Origin: Antarcticimicrobium sp. | GTDB lineage: Bacteria; Pseudomonadota; Alphaproteobacteria; Rhodobacterales; Rhodobacteraceae | DNA length: 64,000 bases | NCBI RefSeq assembly: GCF_029212575.1 | Contig: NZ_JARGPK010000021.1 | Span: 22,259 to 86,258, forward strand | Reading direction: 5' to 3' | Part shown: piece after piece, positions 52,415 to 61,234 of the stretch | Position numbering within the stretch: position 1 is the stretch's first letter | Layout: each line of letters opens with the position of its first letter | Translations under genes and position numbers: made by a program | Notes under the pieces: generated by a model | What the model was told of the DNA's origin: nothing | What the model saw: the letters and a program-made list of their open reading frames with translations, nothing else | Databases searched by the model: none

Positions 52415-53701
52415 TCAGTTCATTGTCGAGGGCAGCCACAGCACCAGCGCGGGAAATGCGGTGAGCAACGCGATCACCAGCAAATGCGCCAGAACATGCG
52501 GAAACGTGCCGCGAAAGATCTCACCCAAAGGTCGACGGGTATAGCGGGCCACCACGAAAACGTTCATGCCCAGTGGTGGCGTGACCATACCGACCTCGGC
52601 GGTCACCACGACGATCACCCCGAACCAGATCGGGTCAAAGCCCAGCGTCAGCACCAACGGCAGAAGCACCGGCACCGTCAGGATGAGAATGGCGATCTGA
52701 TCCATGAAGGCCCCCAGGAAGATGTAGATGATCAGGATCACCACCATCACCCCCATCGGCGACATGCCGAGGCCTCCGATCCAATGGGTCAGATCGTTCG
52801 TCACCCGCGTGAGGGTGAAGAAATAACCGAAGATATGCGCGCCGAGGATCACGAAGAGAATCATGCAGGTGGTCTGCGCCGCCCGTCTCAGGCAGCCCCA
52901 AGCCGAGCCGAACCCCAGCTTGCCCTCACGCAGCGCCAGCAACATCGCACCGAAGGCACCGATGCCCGACGCCTCGGTCGGCGTGGCGATTCCTGAGTAG
53001 ATCGTGCCGGTGACGGCCAGGAACAGCACCAGCATCGGCCCCACACGCGACAGCGACGCGATCTTCTCGCGAAAGCTGTAAGACTGACCGGCAGGCGCGG
53101 CCGAGGGATCGATACGCACGAGAACCGCGACCGTGGCCATGATGGTCAGAGCGACCAGGATTCCCGGAATCACCCCTGCCACCAGCAGTTGTCCGACTGA
53201 GACATCGGCAATGATCCCATAGAGAATCAGCGCCACCGACGGCGGAATCAACATCGCCAGAGTGCCCGAGATCGCCACCACGCCGCTGGCCAGTTTGGGG
53301 TCGTAGCCCTCGTCAATCATCGCCGGAATCGAGGTCGAAGCGAGCGTCGCCGCCGCCGCCGTGCTCGATCCCGAGACCGCGCCAAAGCCAGCCCCCGCCA
53401 CCGCAGTGGCCATAGCCAGACCCCCGCGCAGGCGGCCGACCCATATGGTTGCTGCGCGGAACAGATCCTGCGCCACACCGGAGATGATCACGAACTCAGC
53501 CATCAGGATGAACATCGGGATAGTGATGATCTCGTAGGAATTCGCGGTGCTCAGCGGCGCGGTTTTCAGGATACCGCCCAGCACCGCCATTCCGCCGAAC
53601 AGGTAAAGCCCCACGGACCCCGAAATCGCCATTGCCAGGGCCACCGGCAGCCCGATCACCAGCAGCCCGGCCAATAGCGCAATTACCAAAGCCACCGTCA
53701 C
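52415..53701 (-). CDS. dctM: TRAP transporter large permease DctM
   Basis: A 428-residue, about 12-helix permease. GAVSGSSTAAAATLAS and AMLIPPSVALILYG match the 32450 DctM closely in pattern; C-terminal MVTPPLGMNVFVVAR. It overlaps the dctQ stop by 4 nt. Co-transcribed with the dctQ and dctP genes on either side; sequence pairs it with the GHYI-type binding protein. Confidence 0.93.
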   Translation of the reverse strand: MTVALVIALLAGLLVIGLPVALAMAISGSVGLYLFGGMAVLGGILKTAPLSTANSYEIITIPMFILMAEFVIISGVAQDLFRAATIWVGRLRGGLAMATAVAGAGFGAVSGSSTAAAATLASTSIPAMIDEGYDPKLASGVVAISGTLAMLIPPSVALILYGIIADVSVGQLLVAGVIPGILVALTIMATVAVLVRIDPSAAPAGQSYSFREKIASLSRVGPMLVLFLAVTGTIYSGIATPTEASGIGAFGAMLLALREGKLGFGSAWGCLRRAAQTTCMILFVILGAHIFGYFFTLTRVTNDLTHWIGGLGMSPMGVMVVILIIYIFLGAFMDQIAILILTVPVLLPLVLTLGFDPIWFGVIVVVTAEVGMVTPPLGMNVFVVARYTRRPLGEIFRGTFPHVLAHLLVIALLTAFPALVLWLPSTMN

Positions 53702-54291
53702 AGGGCGTCCTCCCCATGGAGAGCAGTCGTTTCGGGCGGGGGCGGCATCTCAACCAGATCGAGCCGCGAAAAGATGGAAAGCCCGTGCCCGACCGCCCGG
53801 TAGATCAGCCGAAGTGTCAGCAGAGCGGTGCCGGTCAGGACAATCAGATAAGCGGGCCACGTCAGCCACGGGACCAACGCGGCGATCCGGTCCTGCCCGG
53901 CATAGGAGCTTTGGAAGCGGTCCCAGGCCTCCAATCCGATCAGCGCCATAACCAGCGCCCCCGCGGCATAACCCACCGCCAGTCCAAGGTGCCGAAATCG
54001 GCGAGGAAGCACCCCTTGGAACAGATCGATCGCCACGTGGCCGTGATGGTGAAGTGTGTCGGGCAGCATCAGGAAAAACACCGCTACAACAAGGTAGAGC
54101 CCGATCAGGTCATACGACCAGCCCAGCGGCATCGAAAGCGCGTAGCGCATTGCGACATCCACGACCACGATCAGCATGATTGCCGCTAATGCGACGCAGG
54201 CCAGTGCCGCCAGCCCGGTCTCCAGCACGTCCAACCCGCGCGAGACGGCTGACATGCCGCGCACGGCTCCCCCGTTTTTCGGTGGCTTCAT
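53698..54291 (-). CDS. dctQ: TRAP transporter small permease DctQ
   Basis: A small membrane subunit of about 197 residues from ATG 54291; ATG 54255 (GGGGGAG upstream) is an alternative. The ORF reaches 54411, but its first codon overlaps a TTGACA box, so that start is unlikely. Four hydrophobic segments, with DVAMRYALSMPLGWSYDLIG as the DctQ signature. First gene of the operon, divergent from CaiB 54511. Confidence 0.87.
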   Translation of the reverse strand: MKPPKNGGAVRGMSAVSRGLDVLETGLAALACVALAAIMLIVVVDVAMRYALSMPLGWSYDLIGLYLVVAVFFLMLPDTLHHHGHVAIDLFQGVLPRRFRHLGLAVGYAAGALVMALIGLEAWDRFQSSYAGQDRIAALVPWLTWPAYLIVLTGTALLTLRLIYRAVGHGLSIFSRLDLVEMPPPPETTALHGEDAL

Positions 54292-54388
54292 TGCGACCAC
54301 GATCCCCCCCTTTTTGTACCATTGCGGGCCATTTTCAGCGGTGATTTCCGAACCCGGAAAAAACTGTCTGTGCCTCATTGTGGCGCTA

Positions 54389-54416
54389 AACTTAGCAAGG
54401 CCCCCTTGCATGTCAA
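54389..54416 (-). promoter_or_regulatory. candidate promoter of the TRAP operon
   Basis: On the minus strand, TTGACA (54416-54411) and TAAGTT (54394-54389) are 16 nt apart, about 100 nt before the dctQ start. The -35 is perfect, the -10 weak. A short inverted repeat AGACT-TAT-AGTCT lies upstream at about 54449-54461. Confidence 0.4.
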
Positions 54417-54510
54417 CGCACTCCGTGCAAAAAAATCCAGCAACATAGACTTATAGTCTTTTGCCGCGCCGTGTCGCCGGCACCGACGATAAAACCGGAG
54501 GGAGAGAGTC

Positions 54511-55770
54511 ATGTTTCAAATGCTCGACGGGGTGCGCGTTGTGGAATTGGGCCATATTCTCCTCGCCCCCTACGCCACCCAGTTCCTGGGCGATTTCGGG
54601 GCCGATGTGATCAAGGTCGAAGCGCCGGAAGGCGACTATTACCGGCGCCTCGGCGTCTCGCGCGCGCCGGGTATGACCGCTCAGTGGATGGCGGTGAACC
54701 GGAACAAACGCAGCATTGCGCTTGATCTCAAATCCCCCGAAGGGCGTGCGGCGCTGCTGGAGATGCTGAGTCAGGCGGACATCGTGGTTCACAATATGCG
54801 AGTGCCTGCGATCGAGCGACTGGGTCTTGGATATGACGCCGTGCGGGAGGTCAATCCGCGCATCGTCTACTGCGCCGCGATCGGGTTCGGGCAGGACGGG
54901 CCCTATGCCGACCTGCCCGCCTTCGATGACCTGATTCAGGCCCGGTCGGGTCTGGCCGAGGCCAACGGGCGCAACGCAGGTGCCCCCGCCTTTGTGCCGA
55001 TGGTGGCCGCCGACAAGATCACCGGGCTGGCGCTGGGTCAGGCGATGCTGGCCGGCCTGTTCCGGCAGCGCACCACCGGCGAGGGGTGTTACATCGAAAC
55101 GCCAATGTTCGAAACCATGGTGTCAGTGATGCTGAGCCAGCATTTCAACGGTGCCGCCTACCGGCCGCCGGAAGGCGGGTTCGGCTACGCCCGGGTGATG
55201 AGCCCGTTCCGCAAGCCTGCGCCGACCAGCGACGGCTTCATCGCGCATGGGATCTACAAATTCGACCAGTGGCAGCGATTCCTGCGCGCTGTGGGTCGCG
55301 ACGACGTGGCCGACGGCCCCATGATGACCGACGCCGTGACTGCACAGCGGCACTTTCCCCAACTCTACGAGATTGTCGTCACGCAGATCCTGCCGCAGCG
55401 GACCACGGCAGAGTGGCAAGCGCTGTTCGATGCCCTCGATATTCCCAATGCCCCAGTGATGGCGATGGAGGATCTGCCCGACGATCCGCATGTCCGCGCC
55501 GTCGGTTTGATCGAAGACTATGTCCATCCTCAGCAGGGGCCGATGCGCCGGGTCCGCAGCCCCTACTCGATGCGAGGCGTGGAGACGGGCCCCGACCTTC
55601 CAGCACCTGCCCTTGGCGCACAAGGCACGGCGATACTGGAAGAGTTCGGCTTCTCACCGGAAAGGGTTGCTCAACTGATAGAGGCCGGTATCGTTGTGCA
55701 ACCCGAGCAGGACTCGTCGGCAAACGACGGTCTGGCGGGAGCGGTGCCTCGGTCCGGCGACCAGCCTTGA
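54511..55770 (+). CDS. CaiB/BaiF CoA-transferase
   Basis: A 419-residue family III transferase: LDGVRVVELGHILLAPYATQ at the N terminus, DFGADVIKVEAPEGD, LPAFDDLIQARSG near 130-142 with the catalytic Asp. GGAGGGAGAG precedes the ATG. It is followed by a GntR regulator and an ACAD, and is divergent from the TRAP importer, so the likely path is import, CoA transfer, dehydrogenation. Confidence 0.93.
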   Translation: MFQMLDGVRVVELGHILLAPYATQFLGDFGADVIKVEAPEGDYYRRLGVSRAPGMTAQWMAVNRNKRSIALDLKSPEGRAALLEMLSQADIVVHNMRVPAIERLGLGYDAVREVNPRIVYCAAIGFGQDGPYADLPAFDDLIQARSGLAEANGRNAGAPAFVPMVAADKITGLALGQAMLAGLFRQRTTGEGCYIETPMFETMVSVMLSQHFNGAAYRPPEGGFGYARVMSPFRKPAPTSDGFIAHGIYKFDQWQRFLRAVGRDDVADGPMMTDAVTAQRHFPQLYEIVVTQILPQRTTAEWQALFDALDIPNAPVMAMEDLPDDPHVRAVGLIEDYVHPQQGPMRRVRSPYSMRGVETGPDLPAPALGAQGTAILEEFGFSPERVAQLIEAGIVVQPEQDSSANDGLAGAVPRSGDQP

Positions 55771-56642
55771 GCGGCACCCGGACCACCGGCGTCGGCCACT
55801 GTCCCCGCCCGGAGGAAGGCTCGGCCAGGGAACTGCTTCGGCAGCGTGACGGCATCCCCTTGTATCTCAAGCTCGCAAGCCTGTTTCGCGAAAAGATTCG
55901 CTGCGGCCATTGGCCCACACACAGCCAGTTGCCCACCTTGCTGGTCCTGCGCGAAGAATACGGTCTGGCGCGTGAGACCGTCCGCCAGGCCCTGGGGGTT
56001 CTGCGCAGCGAGGGCCTGATCGACAGCACCCGCGGGCTGGGCACCTTTGTCACAACGTCGGCCGAGCAGATAGAGGCGCATACGCCCGCCTACGATCCGC
56101 TGACGCTCGGGGCACAAGTCCGCATCGAAATTCTGTCGCGCGTGTCCTGTGAAGACCGTCCCGATCTTGGCCGCGACCTGATCGGTTTGGAAACGCCGCT
56201 GGTTCATGTTCGCAAGCGCCATCACGCCGGGCAGCAGCCCTATTCGCTGGTCGATCTGTGGCTGCCGCAACGCTATTTCGATATGCTGCCTGAGGGCGCT
56301 GACGAAACGCAGCTCTATTCACAACTGCTGCGCGACCACACCGGCCTGACGGATCTGTCGGGCGACCAGATCATCACCATCGTTCGGGCCGACATCGCCA
56401 CCGCGCACCTGTTGGGCATCACCCTCAGCGAGCCGGTGGCCCATGTGGTCTCGCGATTGTTCGATCCCGAAGGCCGCCCGGTCATGGCTCACCTCGTGCA
56501 GATCCGCAGCGACGTCTTTGCCGCCGAGCGCCAGTTCGGCAATCTCGCCACAGGAGATCCCGGCTCCTGGCGCCCGCATATGGCGGAACCCGCCCCGCCC
56601 GAGCATTCGGAGCGACCACACCCAAGTCAGAAGAAGGAGTGA
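55767..56642 (+). CDS. GntR-family regulator, HutC/UTRA subfamily
   Basis: About 291 residues from TTG 55767, which overlaps the CaiB stop (TTGA); there is no in-frame ATG or GTG before the DNA-binding domain, and a CTG at about 55831 is the alternative. Winged helix-turn-helix at about 30-95 (LYLKLASLFREKI, EYGLARETVRQALGVLRSEG, GLGTFV). UTRA effector domain follows with SLVDLWLPQRYFD and VSRLFDPEGRPVMAH. Position between CaiB and ACAD suggests local control, with a CoA ester or the free acid as effector. Confidence 0.9.
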   Translation: MSGTRTTGVGHCPRPEEGSARELLRQRDGIPLYLKLASLFREKIRCGHWPTHSQLPTLLVLREEYGLARETVRQALGVLRSEGLIDSTRGLGTFVTTSAEQIEAHTPAYDPLTLGAQVRIEILSRVSCEDRPDLGRDLIGLETPLVHVRKRHHAGQQPYSLVDLWLPQRYFDMLPEGADETQLYSQLLRDHTGLTDLSGDQIITIVRADIATAHLLGITLSEPVAHVVSRLFDPEGRPVMAHLVQIRSDVFAAERQFGNLATGDPGSWRPHMAEPAPPEHSERPHPSQKKE

Positions 56643-56646
56643 TCTC

Positions 56647-57810
56647 ATGGATTTCGATCTCACCGAAGAGCAACGGGCCATCCGCGACGCGGTGGCCAAG
56701 ATCTGCTCGCGTTTCGACGATGCCTACTGGCTGGAACGCGAACGAACCGGGACCTTCCCCGAAGATTTCGCGGCCGAGATCGCGAAAGGCGGTTTCTACG
56801 GCGTGACCATGGAGGACCAATACGGCGGTTCGGGCCTGGGCATTACCGAGGCATCTCTGGTCATGCAGGAAATCGGGCGCTACGGCGCGGCGGCCAGTTC
56901 TGCGGTGCATATCAATATCTTCGGGCTGCAACCGGTGGTCGGCTTCGGCACCGACGAACAAAAGGCGCGGATGCTGCCGCCTCTGATCCGGGGCGAGCAC
57001 CGCTCCTGCTTCGGCGTGACTGAACCGGACGCGGGCCTCGACACCACACATATCTCCACCTTCGCGCGCCGCCGCGAAGGCGGGGGATATGTGGTCAACG
57101 GGCGCAAGGTCTGGACGTCGACGGCACAGCGCGCAGATCACATCCTGTTGGTTACCAGGACCACGCCGATCGAGGAATGCAAGCGACCGACCGACGGCAT
57201 GTCGGTGTTCTACACGGATTTCGACCGCAGCAAGATCGACGTGCATGAAATTGCCAAGATGGGACGCAAGGCAGTCGATTCCAACGCCATCTTCATCGAC
57301 GGGCTGGAGGTTCCAGAGGAAAATCGGATCGGAGCAGAAGGCGAGGGATTCAAGGTTCTGCTGCACGGGTTGAACGCCGAGCGGATCATTGTCGCTGCGG
57401 CAGCGGTCGGGTTCGGGATGCATGTTCTGGAAAAGGCGGCGGCCTATGCGCGCGAGCGCGTTGTCTTCGGCCGTCCGATCGGCCAGAACCAAGCGATCCA
57501 GCATCCGCTTGCCACGGTGTGGATGCGTCTTCAAGCGGCGGAACTGATGACCTACAAGGCCGCCGCGCTTTACGATCAGGGCAGGCCCTGTGGGCTGGAG
57601 GCCAATACCGCGCGCAACCTCGCAGGCTCGGCAGCCTACGAAGCGGCGTTCCGGGCGGTGCGCACCCATGGCGGCTTTGGCTTCGCGCAGGAATACCACG
57701 TCGAGCGCTACTTTCGCGAAAGCGTGCTGAACTTCATCGCGCCGGTCAGCGAGGAATTGATCCTCTCCTACGTGGCCGAGAAGGCACTGGGGATGCCCAA
57801 GTCCTACTGA
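56647..57810 (+). CDS. acyl-CoA dehydrogenase, isovaleryl-type base, IAPV-tail subgroup
   Basis: ACAD of 387 residues. FGVTEPDAGLD near 119, VVFGRPIGQNQAIQHP, VRTHGGFGFAQEYHVERYF, and tail LNFIAPVSEELILSY. The MCAD-position Glu is absent, but GLNAERIIVAA has Glu at the isovaleryl position. AAGGAG lies 7 nt before ATG 56647. Sister of the 25825 enzyme and intact source-like copy of the 30232 fragment. Ends near a strong hairpin. Confidence 0.93.
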   Translation: MDFDLTEEQRAIRDAVAKICSRFDDAYWLERERTGTFPEDFAAEIAKGGFYGVTMEDQYGGSGLGITEASLVMQEIGRYGAAASSAVHINIFGLQPVVGFGTDEQKARMLPPLIRGEHRSCFGVTEPDAGLDTTHISTFARRREGGGYVVNGRKVWTSTAQRADHILLVTRTTPIEECKRPTDGMSVFYTDFDRSKIDVHEIAKMGRKAVDSNAIFIDGLEVPEENRIGAEGEGFKVLLHGLNAERIIVAAAAVGFGMHVLEKAAAYARERVVFGRPIGQNQAIQHPLATVWMRLQAAELMTYKAAALYDQGRPCGLEANTARNLAGSAAYEAAFRAVRTHGGFGFAQEYHVERYFRESVLNFIAPVSEELILSYVAEKALGMPKSY

Positions 57811-57844
57811 CCCTTCGCCCGTATCGCGATTCCGCCGGGTCGTG

Positions 57845-57878
57845 CCCACCCTCGAAGCTGACGACCTTCGAGGGTGGG
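57845..57878. terminator. bidirectional hairpin between convergent ACAD genes
   Basis: Perfect 13-bp stem CCCACCCTCGAAG/CTTCGAGGGTGGG, 8-nt loop, between the stops at 57810 (plus) and 57896 (minus). A CTTTTT stretch lies about 14 nt further on the plus side. Confidence 0.65.
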
Positions 57879-57895
57879 GCGGCCAAGGCCCTTTT

Positions 57896-59062
57896 TCAGA
57901 ACGCGTTCAACCCGGTCAGGTTTCGCCCGATTACCAGCTTCTGAATTTCGGTGGTGCCATCCGGGATCGGCATGACCTTCGCATTGCGGAAGTGCCGTTC
58001 AACGGGGAACTCCTTGGTGATGCCGTTGCCGCCGTGGATTTGCACCGCTTTGCCGGCGATTTCGACGGCCATCTCGGTCGCATACCATTTTGCCATCGAG
58101 GTCTGGGTGTCGCAGCGCACGCCCAGATCCAAGAGTTGCAGCCCGCGTTGGCACAAAAGCCGCCCGGCATCGAGATGTGTGGCCATGTCGGCCAGATAGC
58201 CCTGGATCAACTGGTGCCCGCCAATCGGTTTGCCATGCTGCTCGCGTTCCTGCGCATATTTGACCGCACATTCCAGCGCTGCCTGGGCGATGCCGATGCT
58301 GGTCAGGCCAACAAACACACGCGCGCTTTCAAACAGCTTCAAGGTCTGGAACAGACCGCCGCCGGAATTGCCCAGAACGTGGGCCTCCGTGGTTTCGGCT
58401 TGATCAAAGAACAATTCGCAGGTCGAGGCACCGACAAGCCCCATCTTGCGCAACTCGCGGCTTTCATAACCGCCGGTGTCGCGGTCGACGATGACCATGG
58501 AAATCCCGTCGTCCAGATTGCAGACCACAATGGCAAAGTCCGATTGCGCCCCATTGGAAATCCAGAGCTTCTGTCCGGTGACGAAAATCTTGCCCCCCCT
58601 GCGTTCTGCGCGGGTCTTGACCTCGCGCACGTTCGAGCCAACTTCCGGCTCGGAAATGCAGGTGGCGCAAATGCGTTCGCTACGCAGGAGTGGCTTCAGA
58701 TAGGCCTCTTTTTGCGCCGCGTCGCCCAAAAGGTTGACCGCAAACACCGCGTGGCCCTGGATCAGCACCGCAATCGCCAGATCGGCCCAGATCCGGGCGA
58801 GTTCTTCGTAGAGGATGCCATAGGTCATGCGGTCGATCCCGGCGCCGCCGTCCTCTTCCGGAATCAGGCCGCTGATCAGCCCGAATTCCTCGACCTTGGC
58901 GAACAGGGATTTCAGCGTTTCCGCATCGGGCGGGTGGCCGAGGTTTTCGTATTTCTCGGCCAGCGGCGCGAATTCCGCCTCGGCCATCTTACGGAAGTTT
59001 TCCAGCAACATGCGTTGCTCGTCGGTATAGATTGCCTGAGCGGCGGCGATCACGTTTTCCAT
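57896..59062 (-). CDS. acyl-CoA dehydrogenase with Asp at the catalytic-base position
   Basis: ACAD of 388 residues. ISEPEVGSNVRE near 141 (Asn in place of the usual Asp), QHGKPIGGHQLIQ, IHGGNGITKEFPVERHFRN, and PDGTTEIQ near 367-374, where MCAD-type enzymes have EGTxQIQ. The base position is thus Asp; the alternative Glu position reads SARVFVG, without Glu. ATG 59062 (AAGGA upstream) begins the conserved domain. It is 16 nt after the thiolase gene and would supply enoyl-CoA to the crotonase of this operon. Confidence 0.9.
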   Translation of the reverse strand: MENVIAAAQAIYTDEQRMLLENFRKMAEAEFAPLAEKYENLGHPPDAETLKSLFAKVEEFGLISGLIPEEDGGAGIDRMTYGILYEELARIWADLAIAVLIQGHAVFAVNLLGDAAQKEAYLKPLLRSERICATCISEPEVGSNVREVKTRAERRGGKIFVTGQKLWISNGAQSDFAIVVCNLDDGISMVIVDRDTGGYESRELRKMGLVGASTCELFFDQAETTEAHVLGNSGGGLFQTLKLFESARVFVGLTSIGIAQAALECAVKYAQEREQHGKPIGGHQLIQGYLADMATHLDAGRLLCQRGLQLLDLGVRCDTQTSMAKWYATEMAVEIAGKAVQIHGGNGITKEFPVERHFRNAKVMPIPDGTTEIQKLVIGRNLTGLNAF

Positions 59063-59078
59063 TGTTCTTTTCCTTGTC

Positions 59079-60317
59079 TCAGCGGCCCAGAATGGTGACG
59101 CAGGCGGCAGCTTCCTCGACGCCGTGCAGGCCGCCGCCGTTTTCGGCAATCGCGTTTTGCGCGCCTTCAACCTGGCGCGCGCCAGCTTCGCCGCGCAGCT
59201 GTGTGACCAGTTCGAAAACCTGGCCGATCCCGGTGGCCCCGACAGGGTGCCCCTTGGATTCCAGCCCACCGGAGGGGTTTACCGGTATCCGTCCGCCGAT
59301 ACTGGTTTCTCCACGCAGGCTGGCCGGGCCACCCTCGCCAAATGCCACAAAGCCGAGGTTTTCGATCTGAATCACCTCGCCAACAGCGGTGGCGTCATGC
59401 ACTTCGGCGACCGACATTTCCTCGGGGCCGAGTCCGGCCTGTTCATAGGCCTGAAGCGCGGCAAAGCGGGTCAGGTGATTTTCAAAACCCTCCGGCGGAC
59501 GGTCGGTGCCGGAGCGCAGGATCGCGGCCTTGACCTTGATCGCGCGGGCAGGATCGAGCCCCAGCCGCTTCAGCCCCTCACCGGTGCAAAGCACGGCGGC
59601 CGCCGCGCCGTCGGAGATCGGCGCGCACATCGGCAGGGTCAGCGGGTAGGTAATGGGCGGCGCGTGCAAAACCTGTTCGATGGTCATCGCATCGCGGTAT
59701 TGCGCCAGTGGATTATGCGCCGAATGCGCGTGGTTCTTGGCCGAGACGGCGGCGAACTGTTCCTGCGTGGTGCCGAAGGTCTTCATGTGGAGCCGCGCGA
59801 AGCCTGCATAGACATCCATGAACACGCTATAGGGTTTGGGCGACTTCGACCCTTCGGGTTCCTCGACCCCTGCACCCAGATCTGCCAGACGCTGCGCGAC
59901 CTCTTCGCCGTTGCTGACGTCCCAGCCGCTGTCGAAGGCCGAGAACATCAGCGCGCGGTCGTCGGAATACATCTTCTCGGCGCCCACGGCTAGGCAACAA
60001 TCGCCATTGCCGGCCTTGAGGAAATCCACCGCCAATTTGAACCCGGTCGAGGCGCTGGCGCAGGCGTTTTCGACATTGACTACCGGAATGCCCTGAATGC
60101 CCATCTCGCGCAGCGCGATTTCGCCCCGGATCATGTGCTGGCCTTCCATATGGCCCTGCACCGCGTTCGAGAAGAACGCGCCGTCGATGCGATCAGAGGT
60201 CAGCCCGGCGTCGGTCAGTGCGGCGGCGACGGCCTCGCCTGTCATGTCCTTGATGGATTTATCCCGGAATTTTCCGAACGGCGTCATCCCGACGCCAACA
60301 ACGTAGATATCCTGCAT
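59079..60317 (-). CDS. thiolase, SCP-x-like, with catalytic Cys
   Basis: A 412-residue thiolase. NACASAS near 88-94 holds the acyl-accepting Cys, HPVGATG near 366 the second His motif, and CVTIL near the end the distal Cys region. GGGAG lies about 9 nt before ATG 60317. Contrast with the Cys-less homologue at 19481. It should cleave a 3-oxoacyl-CoA with CoA. It lies 16 nt after the crotonase; a DUF35 partner is not next to it. Confidence 0.92.
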   Translation of the reverse strand: MQDIYVVGVGMTPFGKFRDKSIKDMTGEAVAAALTDAGLTSDRIDGAFFSNAVQGHMEGQHMIRGEIALREMGIQGIPVVNVENACASASTGFKLAVDFLKAGNGDCCLAVGAEKMYSDDRALMFSAFDSGWDVSNGEEVAQRLADLGAGVEEPEGSKSPKPYSVFMDVYAGFARLHMKTFGTTQEQFAAVSAKNHAHSAHNPLAQYRDAMTIEQVLHAPPITYPLTLPMCAPISDGAAAAVLCTGEGLKRLGLDPARAIKVKAAILRSGTDRPPEGFENHLTRFAALQAYEQAGLGPEEMSVAEVHDATAVGEVIQIENLGFVAFGEGGPASLRGETSIGGRIPVNPSGGLESKGHPVGATGIGQVFELVTQLRGEAGARQVEGAQNAIAENGGGLHGVEEAAACVTILGR

Positions 60318-60333
60318 CTTGCAGTCTCCCTGT

Positions 60334-61122
60334 TCAGTAGCCGCGAAACTGCGGTTTGCGCTTTTCATTGAAAGCCGCCAGCCCTTCGCGCATGTCCCAG
60401 GAACGCATATGCGCGCGCAGGTTCAGCATCTCTTCGGCCAGGGCGGCGGTTTCGTCCACGTTCAGCGACCGGTTCGCCACCTTCTTCATGCGGCGCAATA
60501 CGGCGGGGCTCTTGTCCGCCAGCCGGTCGGTGAAAGCCTGTACGGCGTCGCGCAACTCTGCGTCCGGCACGACCTTGTTCACCAACCCCCAGTCCATCAT
60601 GTCCTGGGCCGAAATGTTTTCGCCCGAGAATAACAGGAATTTCGCGCGGTTCAGCCCGACCCGCCGCGGCAGGATCGCCGCGCCCCCCGCGCCCGGAAAG
60701 ACGCCGAAATTGGAGTGAGCATCACCCAGTTGCGCGCTTTCGGCGGCAAAGACCAGATCGCAGGCCATCACCATCTCGAGCCCTCCCGCCATGGCCAGCC
60801 CGTTTACGGCGGCGATCACTGGCTTGGGGCCGTGACGCATCAGCCCGAAGGTGTGTTCGACGAGATCGAGAAGGTCGGGTTCGCCGGGTTCGTGCTTGGC
60901 ACCGGCGACCTCCTTGAGGTCCGCACCGGCGCAGAACGCCCGCCCGGATCCGGTCAGGACGATGGCGCGAACCGCGTTATCGGCAATCGCGGCTTCAAGC
61001 GCGTCCGCCATTTCCCGTAGCATCTGCATCGACATGGCGTTCAACTGGTCGGTCCGCTGGAAAGTGATCCATTCGGTTCCGGCCACACGTTCGACGGACA
61101 GGGTCTTTGGCGCTTCAGTCAT
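60334..61122 (-). CDS. enoyl-CoA hydratase/isomerase (crotonase family)
   Basis: A 262-residue crotonase. FCAGADLKEV near 63-72 forms the oxyanion-hole region and NGLAMAGGLEMVMACDL near 104-120 the second half with a Glu typical of hydratases. AGGAGG sits 5 nt before ATG 61122. The longer ORF to 61242 overlaps the divergent promoter area and is not conserved. First gene of the minus-strand unit crotonase-thiolase-ACAD, a near-complete beta-oxidation set. Confidence 0.92.
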   Translation of the reverse strand: MTEAPKTLSVERVAGTEWITFQRTDQLNAMSMQMLREMADALEAAIADNAVRAIVLTGSGRAFCAGADLKEVAGAKHEPGEPDLLDLVEHTFGLMRHGPKPVIAAVNGLAMAGGLEMVMACDLVFAAESAQLGDAHSNFGVFPGAGGAAILPRRVGLNRAKFLLFSGENISAQDMMDWGLVNKVVPDAELRDAVQAFTDRLADKSPAVLRRMKKVANRSLNVDETAALAEEMLNLRAHMRSWDMREGLAAFNEKRKPQFRGY

Positions 61123-61234
61123 GTTAACCTCCTGAAGAACAATAAGAATTTTCAATTCTGGCTTGCTTTTTCCGACGGATCGAGTTGCTATGGACGGGAC
61201 CCGCACGCGGGAAAAACGAGACATGGAGCCCGAT

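Noticed and set aside
57047..57056. CACATATCTC as another operator copy
   Set aside because: Inside the 56647 ACAD coding sequence and only half-palindromic.
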